From positions 248,001 to 312,000 of the forward strand of contig JADJTT010000001.1 in the NCBI GenBank assembly GCA_016711045.1: a stretch of 64,000 nt of DNA. The letters run 5' to 3'. Of the stretch, positions 1 through 8,660 are shown piece after piece. Both the position numbers and the translations under genes were made by a program. How positions within the stretch are numbered: position 1 is the stretch's first letter; each line of letters starts with the position of its first letter. Source of the DNA: Saprospirales bacterium (GTDB lineage Bacteria > Bacteroidota > Bacteroidia > Chitinophagales > Saprospiraceae). Below the pieces are notes generated by a model. The model ran no database searches, was not told the origin of the DNA, and saw nothing but the letters and a program-made list of their open reading frames with translations.

Positions 1-1559
1 CCGTAGGAATGACCTACGTAGTAGCCGTGATACCAGCTAGGCGGCTCGGTAAAGAGGCCGTCGAATTTGCTGCTCCAGTTTTTGGCCATATTGAAAGCGA
101 TCGCGTAGGGCAAGGTTTTGTCAAAATAGGCCGGGTCGTCCTGCAGCAGCCTTTCCAGACGCTGTTGATCGGCCCTTTTGATAAACTCCCGGAAACCCCG
201 TAGGTGCTCGTAGATATCGGTGCCTTCGGTAGAGCGCCGAAGCATGGGATAGAGAAAAATAAAACTCGAAATAGCCACTACGCCCATCCCGATCCCGGCA
301 GGCACCTGGTCTATAATAATGAATAATACGGCCACCACCGCTGCCAAAATACCTGCGATAGGCAAGATATTGAAGAGCTGGCGGGACCGGGGCGTATACA
401 ACATTCGACTATGAATGAGTCTGGTTAATTGAGACTTAGCCGAAGTCATGGTCGAGTAAAAAGAATCTTTCAAATCACTGAGCATGACCTGGTTGACTGT
501 TCCGAAAAGTCCATTGAACACCGTGCGCTCATAGTCGGGCCGATCTCCCGGCAACATTTTTAATCGGGTAAATTCGTAATCCTTGGATTTGAAAAGCAAA
601 CCCTTGTTTTCTTTCTCCGTAAGTTCCAAAAAGCCCTGCGCGCCCCAGTATGGGATGAGGGCGATGAGGTCCCGGTGATCGACCTTATGGTCAATAAAGG
701 CGCCTGCTTCGGACGGGGGGAAATTTTCAGGCGGGTAATATTGCACCACCAGCACCCGTTTTTCATCCTTACCAAAACGCGCCCACAACCAGAACAACCC
801 GATCATCAGTGCCAGCGGCAAGGCCAATAACCCATAATGCTGGATAAACAATTCCATGGGCGTAGGCCGATGGATATAGTCGACCGGCAGTCGTACGGCG
901 ACAGTCAGTCCTTCTCCGGGGCCAAGTTCTACCAGGCTTTGTCCGGCTACAGATCCGCCGCGGTAGTAGATCGTGGCCTCTTCATCCTGCTTGCCAAAAG
1001 AGCCGGTATAGACGTGATAATCTTCGGTGGAAAGGGAAGGCGCGTCAAAGAAATCGATCTGGTACTCCACTTTTTTGATGGAATTTTCCCATTCAGTGCC
1101 CACTACATTCCAGTAAAACTCCGTGTGCTCCTGGAGGAAAAGCCAGGCATTTTTTACCTTATACCGGATCACATACCGCTGTCGGCCGTTTACATAGCTG
1201 TCGGCATGGCCGATCTTAAGCGTGAGATACCCTGAACTTAAGTCCCATGATTTTTCTGCCGGCCAGCCATCTACTTTGACATTGCGAAGCTTGACCTTTT
1301 GTGTTTTTCCACCCACTTTATACTTATATGGAATGGAACGAAAAATCCCATGTCGTTCCGAGTCAAACAACACGTCTATGGTTTCTTCGACGAGAAAGTC
1401 CCCGGAAGGTTCCACGGTTATATGGACCTGATAATTTTCAATGGTGAAATACTCCGCCTGCACTGGCAATGCCAGCAAGAGCATTCCTAGTACAAGAACG
1501 AGTTGGTTCAAAACCACGGCGACTTCCGGTCGCCGTGGTTTTATGATTATCTTGATCAT
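1..1559 (-). CDS. DUF2207 family membrane protein (3' end cut by window)
   Basis: The reverse strand reads openly from an ATG at 1559 past the left edge, giving about 519 residues. A hydrophobic signal-like segment ends near VQA-EYF, followed by an extracytoplasmic beta-rich domain (residues about 37-230), a first membrane span (HYGLLALPLALMIGLFWLWA), a cytoplasmic part containing VDHRDLIALIPYWGAQGF, and a hydrophobic pair around IAGILAAVVAVLFIII. The visible end, DPAYFDKTLPYAIAF, is typical of DUF2207 proteins. The function of this family is not established. The gene starts 11 bases after the lemA stop, and LemA and DUF2207 genes are often neighbours. The start is uncertain: a perfect 14-bp hairpin lies inside the first 20 codons (see 1510-1542), so a TTG or ATG start further in is possible; all of these keep a signal sequence. 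Confidence 0.85.
   Translation of the reverse strand, partial: MIKIIIKPRRPEVAVVLNQLVLVLGMLLLALPVQAEYFTIENYQVHITVEPSGDFLVEETIDVLFDSERHGIFRSIPYKYKVGGKTQKVKLRNVKVDGWPAEKSWDLSSGYLTLKIGHADSYVNGRQRYVIRYKVKNAWLFLQEHTEFYWNVVGTEWENSIKKVEYQIDFFDAPSLSTEDYHVYTGSFGKQDEEATIYYRGGSVAGQSLVELGPGEGLTVAVRLPVDYIHRPTPMELFIQHYGLLALPLALMIGLFWLWARFGKDEKRVLVVQYYPPENFPPSEAGAFIDHKVDHRDLIALIPYWGAQGFLELTEKENKGLLFKSKDYEFTRLKMLPGDRPDYERTVFNGLFGTVNQVMLSDLKDSFYSTMTSAKSQLTRLIHSRMLYTPRSRQLFNILPIAGILAAVVAVLFIIIDQVPAGIGMGVVAISSFIFLYPMLRRSTEGTDIYEHLRGFREFIKRADQQRLERLLQDDPAYFDKTLPYAIAFNMAKNWSSKFDGLFTEPPSWYHGYYVGHSY
1510..1542. repeat. Perfect 14-bp inverted repeat at the lemA/DUF2207 junction
   Basis: Arms 1510-1523 and 1529-1542 (AAAACCACGGCGAC and its complement) enclose a 5-base loop. 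The hairpin has A and T tails and looks like a bidirectional terminator or attenuator, but lies inside the longest reading of the DUF2207 gene. Confidence 0.7.
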
Positions 1560-1570
1560 AAGGGAAGGGT

Positions 1571-2128
1571 TCAAAACTCCACTTTCACATTTTCCCGTTC
1601 GCGGTCATCTACTTCGAAGAAGGCTTCCTTGCCAAATCCGAACATTTGTGCGATGATCACAGAGGGGAAGGTTTCGGCGAAGTTGTTATTGTCTCGCACC
1701 ACGGCGTTGTAGTAGCGACGGGCATTTTGCAAATTGTCCTCGACATCGGCCAGGGAACGTTGCAACTCCAGGAAGTTGGTATTGGCCTTCAGGTCCGGGT
1801 AGTTTTCGGCCAGGGCGAAGATGCCGCGTACGCCGGCGCTGAGTGCTTTCTCTGCTTCGATCTGTTCGCCGATATTTCCTTTACCGCCCGAGATCGACTG
1901 CGCCTGGTTGCGCAGCTGAATGACTTTCTCCAGAGTTTCCTGCTCGTGCTTGGCATACCCTTTTACGGTGCTGACGAGATTGGGGATGAGGTCGTAGCGA
2001 CGCTTGAGTTGCACCGAAATACCGCTCCAGGACTCGTCGACCAAATTGCGGAGGCGTACGCCTTTGTTGTAAAGCATGACGCCATAGAAAAAGATTACGA
2101 GAACAACAAAACCAACGATTAGTAACAT
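1571..2128 (-). CDS. lemA: LemA family protein
   Basis: 185 residues, the usual LemA length. One N-terminal membrane span (LLIVGFVVLVIFFYGVMLY) is followed by an extracytoplasmic helical domain. The family signature is clear: NLVDESWSGISVQLKRRYDL, then IPNLVSTVKGYAKHEQETLE, ENYPDLKANTNFLELQ and ARRYYNAVVRDNNNFAETFP. LemA proteins have a TM-anchored four-helix fold with the bulk outside the membrane; their biochemical role is not settled. The gene is immediately upstream of a DUF2207 gene on the same strand and is probably co-transcribed with it, unless the hairpin at 1510-1542 stops transcription. The ATG at 2128 is kept because it sits just before the membrane span. Confidence 0.95.
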   Translation of the reverse strand: MLLIVGFVVLVIFFYGVMLYNKGVRLRNLVDESWSGISVQLKRRYDLIPNLVSTVKGYAKHEQETLEKVIQLRNQAQSISGGKGNIGEQIEAEKALSAGVRGIFALAENYPDLKANTNFLELQRSLADVEDNLQNARRYYNAVVRDNNNFAETFPSVIIAQMFGFGKEAFFEVDDRERENVKVEF

Positions 2129-2505
2129 GTGGTTGGGGTTTGATAAATGAATGTTATAAATTTTCCAAATATAGATTCCCCGCCTCTGCGGGGAATCTAT
2201 ATTTTAAAGACATGCTTCCTGGGGTTTGATAAATGAATGTTATACGTTTTCCAAATATGGATTGGTAGCGATTGGAGGGAAACTACGGAACATTTGAAGG
2301 TAAGGCAAGAAAAAACGACGAATGAAGGGTTTTTGGGTTGAATTAAGGGGGGGGACCGTTTTATGCTGGTTAAGGTAACGTAACCCCTGGGGGTGCGGCT
2401 TCTACAACTCATTATTATAGATTGCATATAGTGAGGGGTTGAAATTTTGAATACTCCTAATTTTTTTTTGTAAATTCGGAGTTGAATTCCAAATTTGCAA
2501 AAAAA
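2129..2505. other. Gene-free region with duplicated sequence and hairpin
   Basis: AT-rich stretch upstream of both lemA (minus) and the ATPase gene (plus). It holds the duplicated 44-bp sequence and hairpin described separately. The remaining part, 2264-2481, has a T-run before the ATPase gene but no feature that I can name with confidence. Confidence 0.6.
2134..2263. repeat. 44-bp direct repeat flanking a 13-bp hairpin
   Basis: Copies at 2134-2177 and 2220-2263 are 86 bases apart and differ at three positions. Between them lies a perfect hairpin, arms 2171-2183 and 2188-2200 (ATAGATTCCCCGC and its complement) with a 4-base loop. The arrangement looks like a duplication made when the hairpin was inserted or copied. 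Confidence 0.8.
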
Positions 2506-3654
2506 ATGATCCAAAGAAAAGCAGCTGAAAAGATCCTGCAATTAGCCCAGTCATTTAAAGCGGTAGCCATTGTGGGGCCCAGGCAGAGTGGAAAAACGAC
2601 ACTTGCTCGGTATTGTTTTCCGGATAAGCCTTATGTCTCATTAGAAAACCCTTCCACCCGTGAGTTTGCCATTTCTGATCCGATAGGATTTTTACAACAA
2701 TACCAGGCAGGAGCCATTCTTGATGAGATTCAACGGGCACCCATTTTGCTTTCTTACTTGCAACAGATCCTGGATGAATCTTCAGCACGTGGAAAATTCA
2801 TCCTCACCGGCTCCAACAACTTTTTATTGCTGGAAAAAATAACTCAAAGCCTGGCCGGACGAGCTGCCTATCTGGATCTTCTGCCATTTTCTCTTCAAGA
2901 ATTGGCTCAAATAGATGGGGCTTTAGATGACCTCAATACGCTGATTATTAAAGGCGGCTATCCTCCTGTTCAGGCAGAGGGAATAGACCCGGCAGATTGG
3001 TTTCCTGCCTACATTCGAACCTATGTGGAACGGGATGTTCGACAGATCAGGAATATTGAGAACCTCCTTGCATTTGAAAAAATGCTCTCTCTTTGTGCCG
3101 GGAGAGTAGGCCAAACCCTCAATTTAAGCAATTTCTCTATCGAATTGGGGGTAGATCAAAAAACGGTTCAGGCGTGGATGGGGGTTCTCCAGGCCAGTTA
3201 TATTATCTATTTTCTGCCCCCCTATTTCAAAAATTTCAATAAGCGGATTGTAAAAACGCCCAAGTTATATTTTTGCGATACAGGCCTTGCTTGTCATCTG
3301 CTTCGAATTACCAAACCAGAAGAACTCATACAGCATCCTTATCGTGGAGCCCTTTTCGAAAATCTCCTCATTTCCAACTACTTGAAAGACCGTCTAAATC
3401 AAGGAGCGCGATCCAACCTGTATTTCTGGAGAGATAGTTCTGGCAATGAGATCGACCTCCTCCTGGATGAAGGGATAAGGCTTTTCCCAATAGAGATAAA
3501 ATCAGGGCAAACCATTACTTCATCGTACTTCAAAGCCCTTCGATTTTGGAAAAAAATTACCGGCCAACCAGAAGGCTTAGTGATTTATGGAGGCGATGAG
3601 GGGCAACAACGCAGCGATGGAATGGAGGTGAAAAGTTGGAGGACGTTAGCCTAA
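2506..3654 (+). CDS. ATP-binding protein, AAA_14 plus DUF4143
   Basis: 382 residues from the ATG at 2506; a TTG at 2482 would add eight residues and is less likely. The N-terminal AAA domain has a Walker A motif (GPRQSGKTT, near residue 26), a Walker B-like segment (GAILDEIQRAP) and a sensor region (KFILTGSNNFLLL). The C-terminal DUF4143 part ends with the nuclease-like signature FFRDSSG-type WRDSSGNEIDLLL followed by LFPIEIKSG. Such proteins are widespread in Bacteroidota as stand-alone, sporadically distributed genes; their function is not established, and a link to mobile DNA or toxin-antitoxin-like behaviour is only inference. Base composition is visibly more AT-rich than in the mod or pgm genes, which fits horizontal acquisition. 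Confidence 0.9.
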   Translation: MIQRKAAEKILQLAQSFKAVAIVGPRQSGKTTLARYCFPDKPYVSLENPSTREFAISDPIGFLQQYQAGAILDEIQRAPILLSYLQQILDESSARGKFILTGSNNFLLLEKITQSLAGRAAYLDLLPFSLQELAQIDGALDDLNTLIIKGGYPPVQAEGIDPADWFPAYIRTYVERDVRQIRNIENLLAFEKMLSLCAGRVGQTLNLSNFSIELGVDQKTVQAWMGVLQASYIIYFLPPYFKNFNKRIVKTPKLYFCDTGLACHLLRITKPEELIQHPYRGALFENLLISNYLKDRLNQGARSNLYFWRDSSGNEIDLLLDEGIRLFPIEIKSGQTITSSYFKALRFWKKITGQPEGLVIYGGDEGQQRSDGMEVKSWRTLA

Positions 3655-3698
3655 TAAGCAGGCAACCAAAAAATGGAAAAGCTTAAAAAGATTTCTCT

Positions 3699-4643
3699 AT
3701 GAAAAAAGCACAAACCCTTTGTTTCCTTCTGGTCATGTGTTCCCAGTTCCTCCTCGCTCAGGATTATTCCCCGATGGCGATTGAAGATGCGCATTGGCTG
3801 ATGTTTTTCCCCGGGCCAATTTGGGATGCCGCTCCGTATGAGTACTACATAAAGGGAGATACGACAATAAATGACAAGACCTATAAAAAGGTCTATTACC
3901 GCCGTTTCTATCAAGACCCCGTCACGCATATTACGCCTTATCCTTATATTATTGATAATGATACGCTGCATGCAGCCATTCGGGATGATACGCTCCAGCG
4001 GAAAGTATTTCTTTATCGTTTTAACGATTATGGAACCGGCGACACATTTGGAAATTGCCCCTTGCTGGAAGAATTTTTACTCTATGATTTTGACCTGGAG
4101 GTCGGTGATACACTGCCCGGGCTTTGTCTTTTTTATAGTGGTTTAGGAGATGTTGTAATAGACAGTATATATACTTCTGAGCATCATGATTACTCTTTAA
4201 AAACATTCTTGTTTCACTCATATTTGGGGAATCTTCAGGATATTGAATTTTTGGAAAGGATCGGCTTTCACGATTCCGGAATTTTTAATAATGACTTTCC
4301 CTTTCTTTCTTTTAACCCAGTTCTTCATGAATATTGCATCGGTGATGATTGTGACTATCTTCTCAGCGCTAAAGAGCCTATCGGGAAAAGCACCCGACTT
4401 CGGGTATATCCCAATCCTGCGACCTCCCATATACGATTAGCTCTTTCTGATTATCAACCAGGCAACAATCATCGACTTCACATTACTGATAGCATGGGAA
4501 AGGTTTTCCTTGACGAAGCATTATCATTCGGGGAATCTACTCATACTGTTTCCGTGGCAGATTGGCCGGCGGGGGTTTACTTTATTCAATATTTTGCAGA
4601 TGGGGTACTCTGGGAAGTGGAACGAATAGTGGTGTTGCATTAG
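3699..4643 (+). CDS. Secreted protein with T9SS type A sorting domain
   Basis: 314 residues. A signal peptide (MKKAQTLCFLLVMCSQFLLA) is followed by about 210 residues that I do not recognise, rich in Tyr and Asp. The last 80 residues form a Por-secretion-type sorting domain: YPNPATSHIRLALSD, then HITDSMGKVFLDEAL and WPAGVYFIQYFADG, ending in VERIVVLH. The product is therefore exported by Sec and then by the type IX system to the cell surface or medium. It lies 45 bases after the ATPase gene and shares its AT-rich composition, so the two may have arrived together, although no functional link is visible. Confidence 0.88.
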   Translation: MKKAQTLCFLLVMCSQFLLAQDYSPMAIEDAHWLMFFPGPIWDAAPYEYYIKGDTTINDKTYKKVYYRRFYQDPVTHITPYPYIIDNDTLHAAIRDDTLQRKVFLYRFNDYGTGDTFGNCPLLEEFLLYDFDLEVGDTLPGLCLFYSGLGDVVIDSIYTSEHHDYSLKTFLFHSYLGNLQDIEFLERIGFHDSGIFNNDFPFLSFNPVLHEYCIGDDCDYLLSAKEPIGKSTRLRVYPNPATSHIRLALSDYQPGNNHRLHITDSMGKVFLDEALSFGESTHTVSVADWPAGVYFIQYFADGVLWEVERIVVLH

Positions 4644-4685
4644 TAAATTATTGATCCAGGTGAAATTCAGCATAACCCCGAAAAA

Positions 4686-4695
4686 GATGGCATCT
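4686..4695 (+). repeat. Isolated copy of the GATGGCATCT decamer
   Basis: The same decamer, again preceded by A residues, occurs in a tandem group at 28758-28935. Here it stands alone downstream of the T9SS gene. Confidence 0.5.
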
Positions 4696-4737
4696 GCGGC
4701 CCCACAACGTCGGGAATCAGGATGAAAGAAGGATTCC

Positions 4738-7668
4738 CTACCTGCCGGCCCTCCCTACCAACGGATCCTCCCTTACCTCCAGCCACCCTTCTTCCTGCCG
4801 TCCATTTGCCTCCACCTTCACCCTATACCGGCCCGCCGGCGCTACCCAATTCTCCAGTTTCTCTCCAAAAAGCGGACGCCCGGCGGCGTAGCCGGCAAAA
4901 TGATCGACCAACTTTTTGCGCAATTCGTTTAGGGTTTTCGGGTCGTGCGGTTTGATGTTCCAGTTCGTTTCAAGCACGGACAGGGTGTCCTGCAAGGCCT
5001 GGTCTTTTACCCGGTCCTGCAGGGTCTCGATCACTTCCCCAAGATGGTTCCACATGGCTTCGCGCGATTCCAGGCTGGGCGGAAATTCAAAATCCCAATA
5101 GCAGCGGTTGATGCCCTGATGTGCCGGCGCCTTCCACCTCACTTCATGACCGGTAAAAGGGTCGGAAACGGAAATCCACACCGAATCGGCGGGCGTCGCT
5201 TGCAGGTAAAACTGTATGCAAGCGCCATACCTCGGATTGGCGCCCCGGAATTCGAAATAAGGTTGCTTGCGCCCGGTATTGATCGACTGCCACTTGGTGG
5301 CCGTCCGGCTTTGGAAAAGGTGCAACGGCTGGATCAATACCTCCCGGTCCAGCTGCCGCAGCGGACTCAAATCGTCCAGTATCCAAAGACTGCGCCCATG
5401 GGTGCCGGCGATCAAGTCGCCGTCGCGGGGGTGGATAACGAGGTCGTGGATGGCCACGGTAGGCATATTGCCCATCAGTTCATACCAGATGCGGCCGCGA
5501 TCCCAGGAAAAATGCACGGCTTCTTCGGTGCCCACAAACAACAGGTTGGGATTGACGGGATCCTCCCGCACGACGTAGGTGCTGAAATCGGGCGGCAGGT
5601 TGGACGTAAGTTCTTTCCAGGTGGCGCCAAAATCTTCGGTCACAAAGACATAGGGCTTCATATCGTCATTGCGGTGGTGGTCGAGCGTGATATAGCAACG
5701 GCCTTCCTCAAAATGGGAGGGCTCGACCCGGCTCACCCAGATCCGCCCGGGGAGGCCAGGAATGTGCTGCCCCACTTCGGCCCAGGTGGCGCCGCCGTTT
5801 TTACTGACGTGCAAAAAACCATCGTCGGTACCAGCCCAGACCACAGCTTCGTTGATGGGCGATTCGGCCACGGTGACGATGGTGTAGTGGTTCTCTCCTC
5901 CGGTCACGCTATTGGTCAGAAAGCCGCTTTTCGACGGATTGCGGTGCTGCGGGTCATTGCCGGTCAGGTCGGGACTGATAAGGCGCCAGGTATCGCCCCG
6001 GTCAACCGATTTGAACAGGTAATTGCCGGCAAAATAGAGGGTACGGGGGTTATTGGGCGACAAGACCAGCGGGCTCGACCAGTTGAAGCGAAACTGGGGC
6101 GTGAGCAGCGGCCGGTCTTTGAATTCCCAATAAAACCAATGCTCGCCGGGCTGGATGGTGTATTGGATAGGTGTTTCGGGAAAATCCGGATCGAAATAGT
6201 CTGCAAAATTGACCGTCGTTTCCGGCGTTGGGGTGATGTATTGGTATTCGCGGGTTTCGAGGTTGACCCGGTTGGCAAAGCCCACGTGGTTGACGATGTA
6301 GAGGGTACGCCAGTCGGTGGGATCGACCTGGGCGTGAAATCCGTCTCCCTCCCCTACCCAGGTAAAGTGTTCGTTGAGAATGCCCCGGCGTTCGCGGCTG
6401 TTGCTGGGACCGATCCAGAGCCCGTTGTCCTGCAGCCCGCCGATCACCCAGTAGGGATCGCGCATATCTGTGCCGATGGCATAATATTGGCCGATGGCCA
6501 TGTTGTTGAAAGAAAGGATGGTCTCCCCGCCGTCGACTGAAAGACGAAGCCCCTGGTCGGTGGCGAGATACATGATTTTGTTGTCGTAAGGGGCGATCCA
6601 CATATCGTGGTCATCGCCGCCGTCGACCTGCCAATCCCGTTCGGTAAAGGTCTTCCCCCCATCGCGCGAAATTTGAAAATTTCTCGATACCACATAGATG
6701 TTGTTGGGGTCGATGGGGTCGATGGCGATCTGTCCGTGGTAGAAGGGACGCACGGCGTGCTTGTACAAAAATGTCCACGTTTCGCCTCCATCGTCCGACC
6801 GGTATACGCCCGAGCCGGGTACGCCTTCGGGGAGGTTTTCATCGGCTTCCACGGCAGCCACCATAATGTTTGGGTATTTATTGCAAATGGAAATATCGAT
6901 CATACCTGTCTCTCCGGTGGGAAGCCCTTCAGTGAGCTTGCGCCAGGTCTGTCCTCCATCGATGCTTTTGAAAAGTCCTCCACTTTCTCCTCCACTCGTA
7001 AACCAATAGGGTTCGCGAAGCCGGTGGTAAAAGCCTGCAAACAGGATATTCGGGTCTTTGGGATGCATCGCGATCTCGGTGCAACCGGTTTTCCCATCGT
7101 TGGGAAGCCCATTCGCCAGTTTATTCCAGCTCTTGCCTCCATCTTCTGTTTTAAACAAACCCCGGTCGCCTCCATAGCCCCAAAGGTGCCCCACCGCAGC
7201 CACATAAGCGACATCCGGGTTGTAGGGATTCAGGGCGATATCGGCGATGTGGTGGGTAGATTCCAGCCCCATGTGCTGAAAGGTCTCTCCCCCATCGCCC
7301 GAGCGATAGATGCCATCTCCCCAGCCACTGCTGTTGCGGTTGGCTGCTTCGCCCGTCCCTACCCAGATAATTTCGGTATTGACCTGATCCAGCGCTACCG
7401 CGCCGATAGAGCCTGCGCCATAGCGGTCAAAGATCGGCGTCCACGTGATGCCGCCATTCAGCGATTTGAACACTCCTCCGGAAGCGGAGGCACAGAGCAC
7501 ATGCCGGTAGTCGGTGTCCAGCGCGTCGATCGCAGCTATGCGGCCCATCATGTTGGCCGGACCGATATTGCGCCATTGGAGGTCTTGGGAAAAGGGGTTG
7601 TCGGGGCGCTGGGCCAGGATGGAAATATTCAAGAAGAGGAATAGACTTAGAAACGGTAAATATTTCAT
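4738..7668 (-). CDS. Exported BNR/VPS10-like beta-propeller protein (glycosyl hydrolase-like)
   Basis: 976 residues with a clear signal peptide (MKYLPFLSLFLFLNISILAQ). The mature part begins DLQWRNIGPANMMGRIAAID, the standard opening of the large WD40/YVTN/BNR-like exported proteins of Bacteroidota and Acidobacteria. At least nine Asp-box motifs (S/T-x-D/N-x-G-x-T-W/F) are visible, for example SLNGGITW, TEDGGKSW, SIDGGQTW, SDDGGETW, SVDRGDTW and TEDFGATW, which places two propellers in roughly residues 30-720. The C-terminal 200 residues form a separate beta-rich domain. Automatic pipelines call this family glycosyl hydrolase or sialidase, but no catalytic residues can be assigned here; a role in binding or peptide/glycan processing is open. 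There is no T9SS sorting domain, so the protein is probably periplasmic or outer-membrane associated. Confidence 0.85.
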   Translation of the reverse strand: MKYLPFLSLFLFLNISILAQRPDNPFSQDLQWRNIGPANMMGRIAAIDALDTDYRHVLCASASGGVFKSLNGGITWTPIFDRYGAGSIGAVALDQVNTEIIWVGTGEAANRNSSGWGDGIYRSGDGGETFQHMGLESTHHIADIALNPYNPDVAYVAAVGHLWGYGGDRGLFKTEDGGKSWNKLANGLPNDGKTGCTEIAMHPKDPNILFAGFYHRLREPYWFTSGGESGGLFKSIDGGQTWRKLTEGLPTGETGMIDISICNKYPNIMVAAVEADENLPEGVPGSGVYRSDDGGETWTFLYKHAVRPFYHGQIAIDPIDPNNIYVVSRNFQISRDGGKTFTERDWQVDGGDDHDMWIAPYDNKIMYLATDQGLRLSVDGGETILSFNNMAIGQYYAIGTDMRDPYWVIGGLQDNGLWIGPSNSRERRGILNEHFTWVGEGDGFHAQVDPTDWRTLYIVNHVGFANRVNLETREYQYITPTPETTVNFADYFDPDFPETPIQYTIQPGEHWFYWEFKDRPLLTPQFRFNWSSPLVLSPNNPRTLYFAGNYLFKSVDRGDTWRLISPDLTGNDPQHRNPSKSGFLTNSVTGGENHYTIVTVAESPINEAVVWAGTDDGFLHVSKNGGATWAEVGQHIPGLPGRIWVSRVEPSHFEEGRCYITLDHHRNDDMKPYVFVTEDFGATWKELTSNLPPDFSTYVVREDPVNPNLLFVGTEEAVHFSWDRGRIWYELMGNMPTVAIHDLVIHPRDGDLIAGTHGRSLWILDDLSPLRQLDREVLIQPLHLFQSRTATKWQSINTGRKQPYFEFRGANPRYGACIQFYLQATPADSVWISVSDPFTGHEVRWKAPAHQGINRCYWDFEFPPSLESREAMWNHLGEVIETLQDRVKDQALQDTLSVLETNWNIKPHDPKTLNELRKKLVDHFAGYAAGRPLFGEKLENWVAPAGRYRVKVEANGRQEEGWLEVREDPLVGRAGR

Positions 7669-7683
7669 GGTTTATTTTTTAAC

Positions 7684-7780
7684 ACCGCAAAGACGCTAAG
7701 AACGCTAAGCTATCGTGCCTTTGCAGAGAAAGGCCAATTGTAAGAGCACGTTTTCTTAGCGTTCTTAGCGTCTTTGCGGT
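7684..7780. repeat. 26-bp perfect inverted repeat between modC and the propeller gene
   Basis: Arms 7684-7709 and 7755-7780 match perfectly over 26 bases and are separated by 45 bases. Each arm carries an internal near-repeat (ACGCTAAG / AACGCTAAG). It lies between the modC stop and the start of the propeller gene, and may act as the modC terminator or be a dispersed palindromic element. Confidence 0.85.
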
Positions 7781-7790
7781 TAAAAATTAA

Positions 7791-8660
7791 TCACTCCCTC
7801 AACAATACCGGCTGCCCCGAAGGCTGCAACGCAACCTGCACCATATCCCCTTCTTTCAAATTCTGCGCCATTTCTGCAGATAGCCCGATCCGGAATTCTG
7901 CAGACCCGACCACCACCACAGCCGCAAAGCCCGCTCCTATACCGGGAACGATCCGGCTAACCATCCCTTCTAACCGTACCCATCCGGGCAGGGAAAGCAC
8001 CTGTGCAGCGCCTCCTACTTCCTGTATTTTTCCTTCCTCGAGCAGGATCACCCGGTCGGCCAGGCGGATCACTTCGTGTACGTCGTGGCTAACCAATACG
8101 GTAGTCAGGGAATAGGTGTTATGGACCTGGAGAATATACTCCTGCAGCCGGATTCGCATCTCGGTGTCGAGCGCAGAGAGGGGTTCGTCCAACAACAGTA
8201 AATGAGGCCTCCGCACCAATGCCCGGGCCAGCGCCACGCGTTGCTGCTGTCCGCCCGACAGCTTGGCCGGATACCGCCCGGCCAACTCTTCCAATTCCAT
8301 GATATGCATCAACTCCTCTACATCCGATTTCGACTGACCGCGATCGAGGGCATACTCCAGGTTTTTCCGCACGGTCATATTGGGAAAAAGCGCGTATTCC
8401 TGAAACACCAGCCCCACTTTGCGGCGCTTGGTGGGGATTATCGTCCGCTTTGCGGTATCCAGCCACACCTCTTCTCCAAAGCGGATGTATCCGCGCTCCG
8501 GACGGGCCAGGCCCGCCAGCATCCGCAGCAATGTGGTCTTTCCGCTGCCGGATGGGCCGTACACAGCCAACAACTCGCCCGGATGGATCTCCATATCCAG
8601 GTCCAGGACCATGCGGCCGGCAGCCGACCAAAGGGAGTGATATAGCTTGATCTGCATCAT
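7791..8660 (-). CDS. modC: Molybdate ABC transporter, ATP-binding protein
   Basis: About 289 residues from the ATG at 8660; a GTG at 8669 is also in frame. It has Walker A (GPSGSGKTT), a Q-loop (VFQEYALFP), the ABC signature (LSGGQQQRVALARAL), Walker B (LLLLDEPLSALD) and the H-loop (VLVSHDVHE). Residues from about 225 to the end form a degenerate MOP-like domain (VRLEGMVSRIVPG, then GDMVQVALQPS). It energises import of molybdate (or tungstate) with ModB and ModA. The start overlaps the modB stop in a TGATG arrangement, showing translational coupling. Last gene of the modABC operon. Confidence 0.95.
   Translation of the reverse strand: MMQIKLYHSLWSAAGRMVLDLDMEIHPGELLAVYGPSGSGKTTLLRMLAGLARPERGYIRFGEEVWLDTAKRTIIPTKRRKVGLVFQEYALFPNMTVRKNLEYALDRGQSKSDVEELMHIMELEELAGRYPAKLSGGQQQRVALARALVRRPHLLLLDEPLSALDTEMRIRLQEYILQVHNTYSLTTVLVSHDVHEVIRLADRVILLEEGKIQEVGGAAQVLSLPGWVRLEGMVSRIVPGIGAGFAAVVVVGSAEFRIGLSAEMAQNLKEGDMVQVALQPSGQPVLLRE

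Noticed and set aside
2506..3654. A transposase or defence ATPase
   Set aside because: The motifs are those of the AAA_14/DUF4143 family; no DDE, HUH or recombinase motif and no terminal repeats at the gene ends were found.
4945..6540. A 531-codon open frame on the plus strand
   Set aside because: It is antisense to the BNR/propeller gene, lacks any recognisable domain or signal, and is explained by the codon bias of the real gene on the other strand.
6607..7644. A 345-codon open frame on the plus strand
   Set aside because: Also antisense to the propeller gene, whose Asp-box repeats are unmistakable; no independent evidence of coding.
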